This document shows positions 1 to 11,040 of a stretch of 64,000 bases of DNA, piece after piece. The stretch is from Thinopyrum elongatum (Eukaryota; Streptophyta; Magnoliopsida; Poales; Poaceae): NCBI GenBank assembly GCA_011799875.1, contig CM022297.1:74528488-74592487 (forward strand), given 5' to 3'. How positions within the stretch are numbered: position 1 is the first letter of the stretch; each line of letters begins with the position of its first letter. A model generated the notes under the pieces. That model made no database searches. It saw nothing but the letters and a program-made list of their open reading frames with translations, and had not been told where the DNA came from. The translations under genes were made by a program, and so were the position numbers.

Positions 1-922
1 TAGAAGAGATGAATCACCACCAAGAGAGAGAAGGAGTAGAGATGATCGTTATGAACGAAGACCCTCTCGTAGAAGCAAGGATTCGGAAAGGAAGGACAAG
101 TCATCAAAGAGCTACACAAGACGAAGACATCAAGCTCATGTTGGTGAATGGGTATCCGGATCCGACTCCGACAACTACTCAGAGAGTACCTATCACTCCG
201 ACTCCTAATATACTCAAGATGAAGGTGTTGCCGGTCTTGTACTTGTGTCATCCAACTCCTACGACATATTTGACGCACCAAATGAAGGAATTGGAAAATG
301 CTTCATGGCTAAAGGCCCTAAGGTATCACACCCCGAATATGTTGATTTTAATAGTGATGAAGATGATTTGGTAGGTGATGATGATTTACTTGTTGACAAC
401 ATTAGTGATGAAAACTATGATGAAATTGCTAGTATTCATGTAATCAAGATAAAATGAATGACAATGATAAGAAGGAGATTGAGCGTCTAACTAAAGAACT
501 AAACACTCTCAAGTTAGCTCATGAAACAACTCTAGAGGATCATAGGGAGCTCCTAAGGACTCATGAGAAGCTACGCTTCGAGAAGCTAAATTTAGAGCAA
601 GAGCATGGGTTCCTAAAAGATATCAATGATGATCTTCGAAAGAAGAGTTCTTCTTACATTGCCAAGCCTTTACTCTTGTCTACTTACATGCCACAATTAA
701 AATCTAGCAACAAGAGCAAGAAAGATTCTTCTTCTAGTAGTAGCAATAACAATGTTAAATTCAATATTGTTGCTTCTAGTAGTTCTCTTGATTCCACTAA
801 TGATTCTCTTAGCCAAGTTACACTTGAGCAAGAAAATAGTTTATTGAAGGGAATTATAGAGAAAGGTGTTTACAAGAGCCTTGCCGGAAGTAAGCAATTT
901 GAGGAAATTGTACGCAAGCAAG
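1..922 (+). pseudogene. 3' part of UBN2-type copia gag, truncated
   Basis: This is the second half of a Ty1/copia-type gag, recognised by its close match to the minus-strand gag at 47459-45273. Both share the basic arginine/serine-rich tail, an acidic stretch (HPEYVDFNSDEDD) and a coiled-coil-like lysine/glutamate region (KKEIERLTKELNTLK). The part with the zinc knuckle lies outside the window. The reading frame shifts by one base near 430-454, where this copy is a base shorter than the other. At 922 the coding sequence stops abruptly at a transposon terminus: the other copy continues with GGAAGGCACC, whereas here CACTGG begins. It is therefore a dead gag fragment and the target of the CACTA-like insertion. 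Confidence 0.8.
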
Positions 923-1134
923 CACTGGTACAACGAGGTGCTATACAAATGGTTTTTAATCCCTTTCCGCGACGGCGTTCTGAACCGTCGCCAAGTGAGT
1001 GACGGTGATAGGGGGGTCCTTCCCACACGACCCAGAAACCGTCGGGGATAGGGAGCCTCAATGCATATACAGTACTCCCTACTCGTTTGTGCTCGCATTG
1101 CCATCGCAGTCGGTATTCTGTGGTGCTACGTTTA

Positions 1135-1515
1135 CGATGCGCGACCCATCACAAATAGTTCACGATTATAGAAGTAGACAATCACACACATTTACTTTTC
1201 CTCGACTGTGTGCGATTCGATGTAAGAGCGCACACAGTTGTCGCTATAAAACTGTATGCGAAGCTTGAATACATCCCACATGATTCATCCGTCGTACCCG
1301 CGTCGGATGATCGACCTATCGCACGCGTTCTTCTATTACCAAACGTTTGCGATGCGCACAACATCACAAAGAGTCCATAATTGCGAAGCGTGTGTGATAA
1401 GGTGACTATCGCAAACATTTAATAAGAAAGAACTGTGTGCGATGCTGTTGTTAATCGCACACGTTTTTTCTTGGCTGATCGTGTGTGCAGTAGAGATTGA
1501 TCGCACACGTAGTGG
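1135..1515. repeat. Subterminal repeat cluster (TCGCACACG / TGTGTGCGA)
   Basis: Roughly nine to ten copies of a 9-10 bp motif occur on both strands, for example at ~1200, 1230, 1435, 1457 and 1500. In CACTA elements such arrays near the ends bind the TNPA-type protein. Here the array begins about 210 bp inside the CACTG terminus. Confidence 0.6.
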
Positions 1516-1795
1516 ATCCTAAAAACGCGTCTGATCTCCATGTCTATCGCAGACATTTCGCTTTCGCAAATCGTGTGCAGTGTAATCCCTAATTAATCCA
1601 TAATTAAACCCTAATTAATCACAATATATTTAAATATCACATGTTTTGAATTTGAAAGTAGCCAATCACTTATTTCATATCCAACCATGTTTATTACAAA
1701 TATAGGTTCAACCACGAATGCATAATTCGATGCACAGGTACATATACTGAAAAACTACAGAAGCACCAAGTAAAGAATGATGAACCAAAGTTGTA

Positions 1796-4094
1796 CTAAA
1801 GACTGTAAAGAGAGAGGCGAAAGACATTCTGGTTGCTGGAGAAGGTGAAGCGGAATGCCCATATTATGCCCTCCTCCATGCGTAATGCGTGCACGACTCT
1901 AGGCCAACCCCTTGTGATGGCTGCCCGTCCATCCTTCACTGTCTTCATTAGGACTTCTTGATGCTCATTGTAGTCTGGATGAAATACTTTAACCTTCATT
2001 GCGTGTCCACCAATCATGTACTTTGCGAGGTAATCTTGAGTGAACTGCTTCGGGAACCACTGCGAACGAAAAAGATTCAGACATTGTTATCTAACAACTC
2101 ATTATGGGCAGTAAAAAGAGAAGGCTGCAGAGTTTGTAGTTACCATCCTACAGCTCACTGTTGTGTTGGATAGAGTGTAAACAAATAATTTGCTTGCCAC
2201 CGTTCGTATCTTTTTGCTAATAATCCTTATCAGTTTCCTCACTTGATGCTTGTTCATGAATATCTCATTGCCCCATACGCAAAAAGGGTCGATGCGTGGA
2301 TCCTTGCCAAGGGCATATGTACCTACAAGCAACAAGTAAATATTAGAAGCTAACAAGTGTCCAGGCCTGGATCTATATGTACTACATTATGGAACGACGG
2401 GAGGAGTACAAGCCGAGGGATGAAACTAACCTCGGCGGAAAATGGTGGCCACTCCCGTTGTTGTCCTGCATAAATAGTGGAAAGGCATGATAAGTACAGC
2501 AACCTTAACATCAAACAAATATAGAAAGGTAAACAACATCATCTCCAAATGATAGCTTGAATGTGTTGGTTTTAGCATGCTGTTAAAGAAGATATAAAAT
2601 GGAAGGCAATGTTACCGACAACAGGCTTAACAGCCATCAAATATTGCAATTCAAACTGGTATTGTTGAAAATGAATAGAACGTAGGTAATGCTTAAACAT
2701 CACACTGGATAAATGTGTAAAACAGAAATAAAGGGCATGTGTTAACTACACCAGGCATAACTGGAACCAAATATAGCCGTTCAAACTGGTATTGATGCAG
2801 TCGAGCGGCACAGTTCCGACTTGCACATAATGAACATCACATTGTGAATGACTGAAATAAACAAGGCATAAATGATCAGTATAACAACCAAATATAGCCA
2901 TTGAAAACTGGACAGAGTCTCACCGCAACCAACCTAACAAGCAAATACAGATAAACAGGGCATATGCTTGAAAACTGGACAAATGCTCACTGCAACCTAC
3001 CTAACAAGCAAATACAGATAAACAAGGCATCTGCTTGAAAACTGGACAAATGCTCACTGCAACCAACCTAACAACCAAATACAGATAAACAAGGCATCTG
3101 CTTGATAACTGGACAAATGCTCACTGCAACCAACCTAAGAACCAAAGACATATAAAACAAGGTATCTGCTCGATAACTGGAAAAATGCTCACTGTAACCA
3201 ACCTAACAACCAAATACAGATAAACAAGGCATCTACTCACTATAAACAACCAAATATAGCCATTCGTGAAACAGAAGTGGACAATTCATACTTAAACATC
3301 ACATAGCCCTATTGAACAATACATTTTTTGCATAACTGAAATAATTAAACATGGCACAGTTAAAGCACCGCACGGCAAATGCTACTACAACAAAGGGTAC
3401 GGGTTGGCAAGCTAGAAAAGGTAAGATTTGCAGATAGGACGTTGCCTCACATGTCATGGACGGGATCCTTCCAGTTGGAAGAGCACAGACCCATGGTGTG
3501 CTCTCTGATGTCACAGATGGGCTGTTTCACCTTGGAAGAACCTTTGTGGGTGCCCTCCTCGTGGTCGATGAGATCTGACTTGGCAATTGAGGATCCCAAG
3601 CCGCCGCCGTAGAACGTGTCCTTCAGAAATGACAAAATGGGCTCGATAGCGTACAAAGATCGCAAATCCTTGACCGCTTGGCGGAGGAGATCAGCGGTAG
3701 GGCCGTCGAAGAGATCGACGGTGGTTGAACCAGAGGGGTTGGGGATGGACCACTTAACCTGTGACATGCCCTGCGTGAAGCCGTCGTTGTCTACGAGCTT
3801 GATGTCGTAGCCAGCTTTCCCGAGATATAGTAATACGCTAGCCTGCTGACATGAAGCCTTCGGCATGGCAACGTATTCAACATCTTCACCGGCTTCCATG
3901 GCGACGTGTTGCTCCGGGATCGACAGGTCGGGGCGAACGGCGGCCACCTCGCCAACATCCGCCGGAGAGGCCATGATAAACCTCTTCTTGGCCGAACGCT
4001 CGTCGGGATCCCCGGGATATGTGGTCGAGCTTAGGCTGCGACATTCTGGAGCAGGGGATGTGGATCTGGCGGGGAGGGACACCGCAGGCCTCAT
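1796..4094 (-). CDS. Spliced gene with C-terminal B3-like domain, carried in a CACTA-like element
   Basis: Minus-strand multi-exon gene. The 5' exon is open from 4094 (alternative ATG at 3974) to about 3450. A 35-nt exon lies at 2465-2431, then exons at 2322-2144 and 2059-1796 (stop). Each boundary has GT/AG (acceptors TGCAG, TTGTAG, TTCGCAG; donors GTTAGT, GTAACT) and the phases of the last three exons agree. The exon that follows the 5' exon was not located. The C-terminal ~110 residues read like a B3 DNA-binding fold: WFPKQFTQDY, then an acidic/basic strand, GWPRVVHALRMEEG and a final FRLSLYSL. The N-terminal part is not recognised. B3 proteins are plant transcription factors, so this may be captured host sequence or a transposon-borne family. 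The domain call is by eye. Whether it is expressed is unknown. Confidence 0.45.
2895..3240. repeat. 67-bp tandem repeat, about five copies
   Basis: The unit contains GAAAACTGGACAAATG, CTCACTGCAACC and CAGATAAACAAGGCAT. Starts at 2901, 2968, 3035, 3102 and 3170 give periods of 67, 67, 67 and 68 bp. The array lies in the presumed large intron of the B3-like gene. Confidence 0.85.
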
Positions 4095-4589
4095 CTAAAA
4101 ACTCAGGGGAGTGGGGCGATGGTATGGGAATCACTGGGTAATCTGAACTTTATTATCTAAGCTAGGAGGAACGGGTAGACCGGCAGGGGTTGGTGGTGGC
4201 GCCGGTGGCGTCGGCGAGCTAGGGTTCGAGGGGGGGAGGGGGCCAGGTGGGGGGACTGTGGAGCGGGGGTGGTGTTTGAGGATACGCTGCGGCTACTGAA
4301 ATTTTTAGTAATGGTGTTTGGAGATGGTGGTGGACGAGGGAGGGCGACGGTTCAAATGCCTCAGCTACTGCAATTTTACTATATGGTCGGTGCTGGAGGT
4401 GTGTGGGCGACGGTTGAAGTACGGTGGCTACTAAAATTGGGGTAAAGGAATTGATGCGGGGCGGGAGTACCCAAGATCGCGCACTGTCCAATAAGAATAT
4501 GCGTGTATGATAATAAGGAAAATTGGCGGAACCGCCGATTTTTGCAATGCTCAAGGCGGGTAGTTTGTTTTTAGATTTCTAGCTAGCTG

Positions 4590-4850
4590 GTCTATCGCAC
4601 ACGGTTCGTCCCAATTTCTAAATAAACTACCCGCCTTTAGCTTGCGCAGGTGGTGATTTTACAACGCACTTGCATCGCACACGGTTAAGCTAGTACCTCC
4701 ACCCTTTGCTCGCACTTGCGCAGTCGTGATGATTTTACAGCGCACTTGCATCGCACACGGTTGAGCCAGTACCTCCACCTTTGCTCGCGCTTGCGCAGTC
4801 GTGGTGATTCACAGCGCACTTGCATCGCACACGGTTAAGACATTATACCC
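4590..4850. repeat. Tandem subterminal-type repeats, 74-76 bp unit
   Basis: Three units each contain TGCATCGCACACGGTT followed by CCTCCACC, TTGCTCGC and GCGCAGTCGTG. Copies of the first motif start at 4671, 4747 and 4821. The array resembles the repeat cluster behind the 923 terminus and may mark the other side of the element that carries the B3-like gene. Confidence 0.7.
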
Positions 4851-4889
4851 GTGTCCGTTGAGCGTCATCAGAGTCTTTGCAGTAAAAAA

Positions 4890-6440
4890 AATGTTAGAGA
4901 GGGTCAGAAGATAGCCACACCAGCATGTGGCCCAAATATATATGAGTGAAAAGGGTGGTCTGTGATGTTCAAAATTCCAATGCACAACTTTGACCGCACG
5001 GGCCCATGGTTGGGCGTGTCGTCAAAGATCGATGAGAGGGGCCAGAAGTCAAGAACCACCTGGAAGTGGCCAAATATATGTAGGAATATTGGTTGTGATG
5101 TTTAAAACTTTAAATAGACAATGCACAACTTTGGTGGCACCTGCCTCGCAAACCCGAAAGCACCCTTGGATATATCTATAATGACATAATGTCGTAGCTA
5201 GCTAGGGTGCTTGACCCACCACCTCCCACTTCGTGTTAGCGGGGCGGATGCACGTAATGATACTTTGGTCATACATGCATGTCGCCATGACCTACCATAA
5301 GACGGACCAGTGAATCTATCGTTTGGTCAAACGACAACTGTTGTTGTCGATAAACCGCTTGGGCCAATAGATTGAACCATCATAAAAATCGCACGAGAGG
5401 GACCACAAAACCAGCACCTCTTGCATGCGGCCCAAAATGATGTACGTTGGAAGGGGTGATGTGTGTTTTCAATATAGAATAATGTACAATTTAGATGTGG
5501 TGCCTACCTCTTGATACAAACAACAACCATGAAGGCCAGGTAGTTAAGGACGAGATACGCAGGGTACGGTGTAGGCCGAACCCAGCAATCCGAGCATGTG
5601 GGAGGGAATCCTGACAACGGATGAGCTCGAGCTTTGGTTGAACGACATGTGACGGTGACCGGCCCTAACACAAAGAACTATGAGGAATCCATTCATGGCC
5701 AACACATACCCCTCGTTATCGGTCAAAGGGATGATATATATACACTCAGGGAGCCCACAGATATGTGTGTCATCACAAAAAACTGCACAAGGGAGACGTG
5801 GTCGATCAGAAGACCCCGTATACACTGCATGAGACCCGAAAATATGTATGGGTACGGTGGTGTGTGATGTGTTTAAATCCCGAATGCACAACTTCGATGG
5901 GCCACCAACTACATTACAAACCGAACACCGTACCCGACCCCAAGCCTGGTTCAATACGTACGATGTCGGTTTCCCAACTTCGAGGCGGCGGGGGGTGGGG
6001 GGTGTCGTCCAACGCATACGCTCAAACTTTATTTGGTCTAACATGGCACACATAGCAATAGGAAACCATCATGGTCAAAACCTTCTCGTTGTTGGGTCAA
6101 AGGGATAGATTGTGTGGGCCCCCCTCATTATCGGTAAAGGATAATATATATACTTCGGGGAGGCCACAGATATGTGCAGCGTCTATAAACCGCACAAGGG
6201 AGACATGCTCGATCAGAACACCCTGCCCCCTATAGCATGCGACCTGAAAAAGGTTTATATAATCGCCATGACATGCCACTATAGAGTCAATCATTCTTTA
6301 ATTTTTTAGAGCAAAAAATAACCAATAAAAACATAGTCTACAAATTAGCAAAACAAGGATCCCAAGGTTTATATAATCGTCATGACAGGTCACTATAGAG
6401 ATATTTATCTCTTTATCTCTATAACGACCGTGTCATAGCA
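4890..6440. repeat. Degenerate internal repeat modules, no gene
   Basis: Recurrent blocks are seen. A module with GGCCCAAATATATAT, TGTGATGTT and AATGCACAACTT appears near 4940-5000, 5075-5135, 5430-5500 and 5845-5900. A second module of about 115 bp at 5719-5833 returns at 6129-6249, sharing GGAGCCCACAGATATGTG-like text, CACAAGGGAGAC and TCGATCAGAA. ORFs here are short and not conserved between copies. I see no coding evidence. Confidence 0.55.
6253..6438. repeat. Direct duplication with an embedded inverted repeat
   Basis: The string AAGGTTTATATAATCG plus CATGACA and CACTATAGAG occurs at ~6249 and again at ~6363, about 115 bp apart. The second copy forms a hairpin: ATGACAGGTC-ACTATAGAGATA at 6381-6402 pairs imperfectly with TATCTCTATA-ACGACCGTGTCAT at 6414-6436. 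This looks like a small foldback or MITE remnant. Confidence 0.5.
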
Positions 6441-6458
6441 TTTAAATGAAGCTTGAGA

Positions 6459-6560
6459 TATGCAACTTCCCACCGGGTCACCCATCCTTGGGCTACTCCA
6501 GCCCGAGCACGCTTAACTTCTGCATTCTATTCGACTAGGCTAGCGGATGGGAAGCCGCAC
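6459..6560 (-). ncRNA. 5S rRNA gene-derived sequence (box A to box C region), degenerate
   Basis: On the minus strand the text contains GAAGTTAAGCGTGCTCGGGC, then GAGTAGC, AAGGATGGGTGACCC and TGGGAAGTTGC. These match the internal promoter region of plant 5S rRNA (box A around GTTAAGCGTGCT, box C around GGGTGACC...GGGAAGT). The 5' third of 5S rRNA is not recognisable. Cassandra TRIM elements carry 5S-derived sequence in their LTRs, so a Cassandra-like solo LTR is one explanation and a 5S-derived SINE or pseudogene another. LTR ends were not found. Confidence 0.6.
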
Positions 6561-7089
6561 CTTGCTGATAGGAATTGCCTCCTTGCCTTTAAGGCGTTTT
6601 ACGCTGGTCACCCTATGGGACCTAGTCCCTCCTATCACACACATTTGTGCTTTTAGAAACTGTGTGCGATATTTACATGGCCGGTGTGTCGCCGCCGAGC
6701 CTTCAATGAGCACTGACACTGGTAGCGGGAAAACGATGGGAGAAGAGGCGGGAAACCGATGAGAGGAGTGGCGGGAAACGGTATCCTGCTTGGATATATA
6801 AGAACATTAATATAGAAAACTTAGTAGAGAAGGAAGCGTGAGCTAGCACGACGCATGAGAACAGTGCTTACCCATATACTGCATGTGCTGTCGAAAGGGC
6901 TGAGGATTGCCGTTCGATCTGGGAGCATCCAACGGTGCAGACGTACGATCCGTGGGGTTTGGGTTCTGGCCAATCAGAATGCACGACTCAGATCGCGCAA
7001 GCAGTAGGGGGGAGGGGGCATCGGCCACGGTTTGGTAGGCACACGGCTTTCGTGAGTGAACCGTGTGCTATTTGAAAACATTTCGTGAG

Positions 7090-8290
7090 AAGAATCTCGG
7101 TTTTTAAATCCCTGTAAATCCAAAACTCACCCGAAAATCGTGAAACTTGGAATGGTGTCACGACATGGCACATATATGTCGAGGAATTTTTTTGTCCATT
7201 TTGGCGCAAGTTTTATTATAAGCCTCTTACAAACCGGAGCTTCTCTGAAAGAAGCCTCGTGGTTCCGATAGGGAAACATGTCCCCCTTGTGGGCGAAACG
7301 ATAATCACTGCCTCTTTTCACCTTGTATTTTCTTCTACGGGCAACATGGAACGACAGGATATCCGTGCTGAAATTTAAACTTATTCAGGGTTCGTTTGGC
7401 CTTTTTATACACTAATTGAGTTTCCTAGGCATTTAATGTCCATAATTCAAATTTGAACTACAAATACATGCTCCAGTTCACCAAAATGGCTAGAAAAATT
7501 ATACATGTGTCCTTGGGTGCATGTTTAGGTCCCATGCCAGGAATGGGAACGAGTTACAACCGTACCGGCATCCTGGCTGGTCCTCAAACATGCTCCAGTG
7601 CACCAAAATGGCTAGAAAAAACGTACATGTGTCCTTGGGGTGCATGTTTAGGTCCCATGGAACGAATGGGAATGAATTCAACCGTCTCGGCGTCCTGGCT
7701 TGGCCACAAACATTGCGAATCTCGGTTTTTAAATCTCTGTAAATCTAAAACTCACCAGGAAATCATGAAACTTGGCATGGTGTCACTACATGGCACATAT
7801 ATGTCATGGTAAAATAATTATCCAATATGGGCCAAGCTATATTACAAACCTCTTACAAACCGAAGCTTCTCGCAATCCTTGTGGTTCCGGTAGGGAAACA
7901 TGCCCCTCTTGTGGGGGAAACGATAATCGCTGCCTCTTCTCGCCTTGAACTTTGTTTTCTACAGGCAACATAGAATAACAGGAGTGTCGTGCTGAAATTT
8001 GGAACTGTTCAGGGTTCGTTTGGCCATTGTATATATTAATTAAGTTTTCTAGGCGTTTAATGTAGTCCATAATTCAAATTTGAACTACAAGCACATGCTC
8101 CAGTGAAGCAAAATGGGTGGGAAATCATACATGTGTCATTGGGTGCATGTTTAGGTCTCATTTAAGGAATGGGAATGAATTACAAACTTCTCGTCGTCCT
8201 GAAACATTGAGAATCTCGGTTTTTAAATCCCAGTAAATTAAAAACTCACCCAAAAAACATGAAACTTGGCATGGTTTCATGACATGGCAC
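7090..8290. repeat. Three direct repeats of a ~150-600 bp module
   Basis: GAATCTCGGTTTTTAAATC begins copies near 7093, 7717 and 8209. Each continues with GTAAAT, AAACTCACC, GAAACTTGG, ATGGTGTC/ATGGTTTC and CATGGCACATATATG. The first two also share CTCTTACAAACCG, GGTTCC, GGGAAACATG, GCAACATGGAA, GGGTTCGTTTGGCC and ACATGTGTCCTTGGG. Two further near-copies of the last part (7500 and 7625) sit within the first interval. Tandem internal repeats of this type are common in large Triticeae CACTA elements. Confidence 0.7.
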
Positions 8291-8510
8291 ATATATGCCG
8301 TGGTAAAAAAAAATCGTCCAGTTTGAGACAAGGCGCACACATTAATAGCCAACGAAGTCCTTTTGAAACAAATAGCTGACACGTTAATATCGCAAATGGT
8401 TGTATTATATGAACCGTGTGTTCCCGTAACCATTTAAGTGCGGCCACTACCTCGCCAAAATTTAACCATACTTGGTGGCGTGCGTGCAGCTGTTTGATTA
8501 GACGGGACGA

Positions 8511-8634
8511 GCGTGAGAAGTCCGCCGTGCAGGCTCAGCGGGACGCGTGCGAGCAGTCCGCCGCGCAGGCTCGACAGGACGCGTGCATCCTGTCCACCTT
8601 GCAGGCTCGACGGGACACGTGCGAGCAGCAAGGC
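8511..8634. repeat. 36-bp GC-rich minisatellite
   Basis: Copies at 8511-8544 (34 bp), 8545-8580, 8581-8616 and a partial 8617-8634 share GCGTGCGAGCAGTCC and GCAGGCTCGACGGGAC. The unit length is a multiple of three and it stays open in several frames, but there is no sign of a gene here. Confidence 0.8.
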
Positions 8635-9033
8635 AGCCCATGCTCACCGGGAAGCGAGCTCTTTGACCTCCATCCACCAGCCGCCCGCCTCGCTCACAAC
8701 TTCTCCATTAATGGCGGCCGAGCCGCTGTTTAATACGCGGTTAATTAAAGCACCTGGACGGAGGGTGTTTGCTTGTGATCCCATGGCAGCATTTGCTTTG
8801 TTCGTGTTTTCAACTCGTATTCCGGCATAATTTAAATTTCCACATAGGGCAATGGATAATACGACGACGAATAAAATGGCAACGGATAATACGACGACAA
8901 ATTTACAATGGCGCGGATAATAATAGTCTTACATATTCCGGATAATTTAAAATGCCACATGCGGCAAAGCCCGGAAGACACGGGGACAAGAGAAGAAGGA
9001 AATCGCAGACAACGATCTGGGTCGCTACTGTTT

Positions 9034-9636
9034 CTACTCGTCGGTGGATCGCCGGGTGACGACATCCTCCAGCTCCTTCTTCAATTCCTCATGACTTTGC
9101 TTGAAAGCAGCCACGGATTCCTCCACCTCCTGCTCGCGCTCGATTCGGAGCTTCCTCAAGTTACCCATCAGTTCCTCGGCGACCGCTGTCAGCGTCATCC
9201 CCGAGGCACTGCTCTGCTCATGCAGCATCTTCCAGCCGGCGGCCTCCTCCTCCTTCTCGGTGAGCGCCTTGAGGAGCTTCGCATTGTCACCCATGAGTTG
9301 CTCGACGAGGCCGGTCGCCTTGTCAACCGAGGCATCGCTGATCTCGAGTAGCTTCATCAAGCCGTCGACCAGCTCCTGCTGCTTAATGAGGCCAGCGAGA
9401 ATGTCGTCGTCGCCGGCCAAGGACTTCAGCAATGCCAGCTCGTCGCGATCGCTGACGCCGCGAGTGCGCTTGTGAGAGCCCTCACGTGCCCGTGAGAGCT
9501 CGTTCGAGGGCTTCGCGGCGCGCCGGGACATCTCTGCTGCGGCTACCGCTTCGCGGCGGGACCTCTCTAGTGCTTCCGCGACCTTGGTCTTTGCTGCCTG
9601 GTTATATGTCCACCCGAAACTCCTCCTACCGGTCAT
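9034..9636 (-). CDS. Hypothetical 200-aa coiled-coil protein in the CACTA-like region
   Basis: A clean ATG-to-stop ORF of 200 codons. The N-terminus (MTGRRSFGWTYNQAAKTK) is basic, followed by alanine/arginine/serine-rich sequence. From about residue 65 to the end it is rich in leucine, glutamate and lysine with heptad-like spacing (LLKALTEKEEEAAGWK, ELKKELEDVVT), so a coiled coil is likely. A TATA box (TATAAAAA, minus strand, 9722-9715) lies about 80 bp upstream, a normal distance for a plant promoter. The 3' flank (8895-8975) is nearly repeated at 10190-10256 downstream of the neighbouring gene on the same strand, so the two may be paired parts of one element. No known family is recognised. 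Other possibilities are a transposon accessory protein or a captured host gene. Confidence 0.55.
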   Translation of the reverse strand: MTGRRSFGWTYNQAAKTKVAEALERSRREAVAAAEMSRRAAKPSNELSRAREGSHKRTRGVSDRDELALLKSLAGDDDILAGLIKQQELVDGLMKLLEISDASVDKATGLVEQLMGDNAKLLKALTEKEEEAAGWKMLHEQSSASGMTLTAVAEELMGNLRKLRIEREQEVEESVAAFKQSHEELKKELEDVVTRRSTDE

Positions 9637-9714
9637 GGCAGAACGACTTGACAGGAAAGACCAGTTTTGTGGGTGATGAGGAGAGGAACTGTGAAGTAAT
9701 TTTCGAGTGGGTAG

Positions 9715-9722
9715 TTTTTATA
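9715..9722 (-). promoter_or_regulatory. TATA box of the coiled-coil gene
   Basis: TATAAAAA on the minus strand, 79 bp upstream of the ATG at 9636, followed by a C/T-rich leader. Confidence 0.55.
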
Positions 9723-10059
9723 GCCCGGTGCTAAGTGTGAACACATATTAGTTTGATAGGTATGAACAGATTTGCAATTACTTATTGCATAGTAATCTGC
9801 AATGTGACAAGAAACAATGTCAAAATTTATTGATGGTTCTGGGCCTACAAAACCTGTTTCTGTTGTTCTGGCTTATCGCAAACAGTTCTTTTGGATCAAC
9901 CGTATGCCACGCATCGGAAGCCCGAAACGTGGGCCCGCGTTCTCGGATGTACGTGTACGTGTCTGCCCACTATCACACACGGTCAAGATATCACCATCGT
10001 GTCCTATGGATGCGCCGTCGCGCCTCCCACGGGGTCCCAGAAGGTTGACCATGTGGTTG

Positions 10060-10185
10060 CTCGCTGTTGAAGCGGCCGCAGCACGCTCTGCTCGCGTCCG
10101 TCCGCGGGTTTTGCTCGCCATTGAGGCGGCCGCGGCGCGCTCCGCTCTGGCGTCCCTGCGCGCGCTCTGCTCGCCGTTGAGGCAA
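10060..10185. repeat. GC-rich imperfect tandem repeat (~57 bp unit)
   Basis: GCTCGC-TTGA-GCGGCCGC-GCGCTC-like text appears at ~10068, ~10108 and ~10168, each followed by a CGTCCGTCC/CGTCCCTGC spacer. It lies between the two small minus-strand genes. Confidence 0.55.
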
Positions 10186-10410
10186 ATTTACAATGGCAAC
10201 GGTTAATAATTGTCTTACATATTCAGGATAATTTAAAATGCCACATGCGGCAAGGCCCAAAACACTAACGACCTACATATGCATACAATTATAATAAAAT
10301 ATAGTCTAAAATGCTGAGCTGGCGGCCTTCCGACGACGATCTTCTCGGACTCCATGATCAGCATAGCACCCTTGCGGCCGTTCATTCCAAGTGTCCTGAT
10401 CCGCCTCCAC

Positions 10411-11040
10411 CTACGGAGCTGCTGGCGCTGGAGGCTCTTGGGGCTGCTGGGCCTCTTCCAGAAGAGCTTGACAATGTGCAATCGCGCGCATGATATCTCC
10501 GCGGAACCGCTCCATTTCCATGTCTCTGGCCTGGTAGCAAATTCCGTCCATCAGCTGCATCCTCAAGATATCACGTTGGCGATGTTCTACTTCATCGGGG
10601 ACGTTAACTCCGCCAAGGATGCGCTCGTGCCTGGCCACCACATCGTCGGGATCGAGGTTGACACGGCCGCCGCGGGCAATGATGAAGCCGCAGGCAGCCT
10701 GTGTCTTGACTGAATCGCAGAGGTCCTCTGCCCATTCCTTGCGGGGCATCAGGCTCTCGATGAGCACTGGTGACGGCGGCTCTTCGGGTGGGTCGTCGAT
10801 CATGCCGCCGAGCAGCTCTGGATCTTTTGCACGGTGGATGGCAAACTGCTCATCACGCCTCCTCTGCAATATGTCGATTGTGCGCCCAAGGATTGTCACG
10901 CCGATATAGCTGCCAATGGGCCATGGTGCCTGCACCGGCCGATGAAGCTCTTGCTCCCCGACCTGCTTCGGCTCGTTCTCCTCGCCGAAGATTTAACGCA
11001 GGTAGGGGTCGACGTCGAAGCTTTGGTCGTTGCCTGGCAT
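10411..11040 (-). pseudogene. Hypothetical ~209-codon gene with one premature stop
   Basis: From the ATG at 11040 the frame reads MPGNDQSFDVDPYLR, hits TAA at 10995-10993, then continues as IFGEENEPKQVGEQE and joins the open frame MQAPWPIGSY... to the stop at 10411. The protein is acidic in the middle (DDPPEEPPSP) and contains DPDDVVARHERILGG. Its C-terminus, LLEEAQQPQEPPAPAAP, is proline/alanine rich. A TATA-like ATATAA lies near 11121-11116, about 80 bp upstream of the first ATG, which supports that start. It shares its 3' flank with the gene at 9636-9034. No family is recognised. The stop makes it a recent pseudogene unless translation begins at 10935. Confidence 0.5.

Noticed and set aside
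2880..3240. CRISPR-like array
   Set aside because: The 67-bp units are contiguous tandem repeats with no unique spacers, in plant DNA.
4860..4890. TTTGCAGT as the right CACTG-type end of the element starting at 923
   Set aside because: It lacks the final G and the text does not mirror the left terminus. The sequence beyond is not gag, which should flank the true end.
6269..6400. CACTATAGAG as CACTA termini
   Set aside because: Both occurrences lie inside a longer direct duplication that starts upstream of the CACTA string, so it is not an element boundary.
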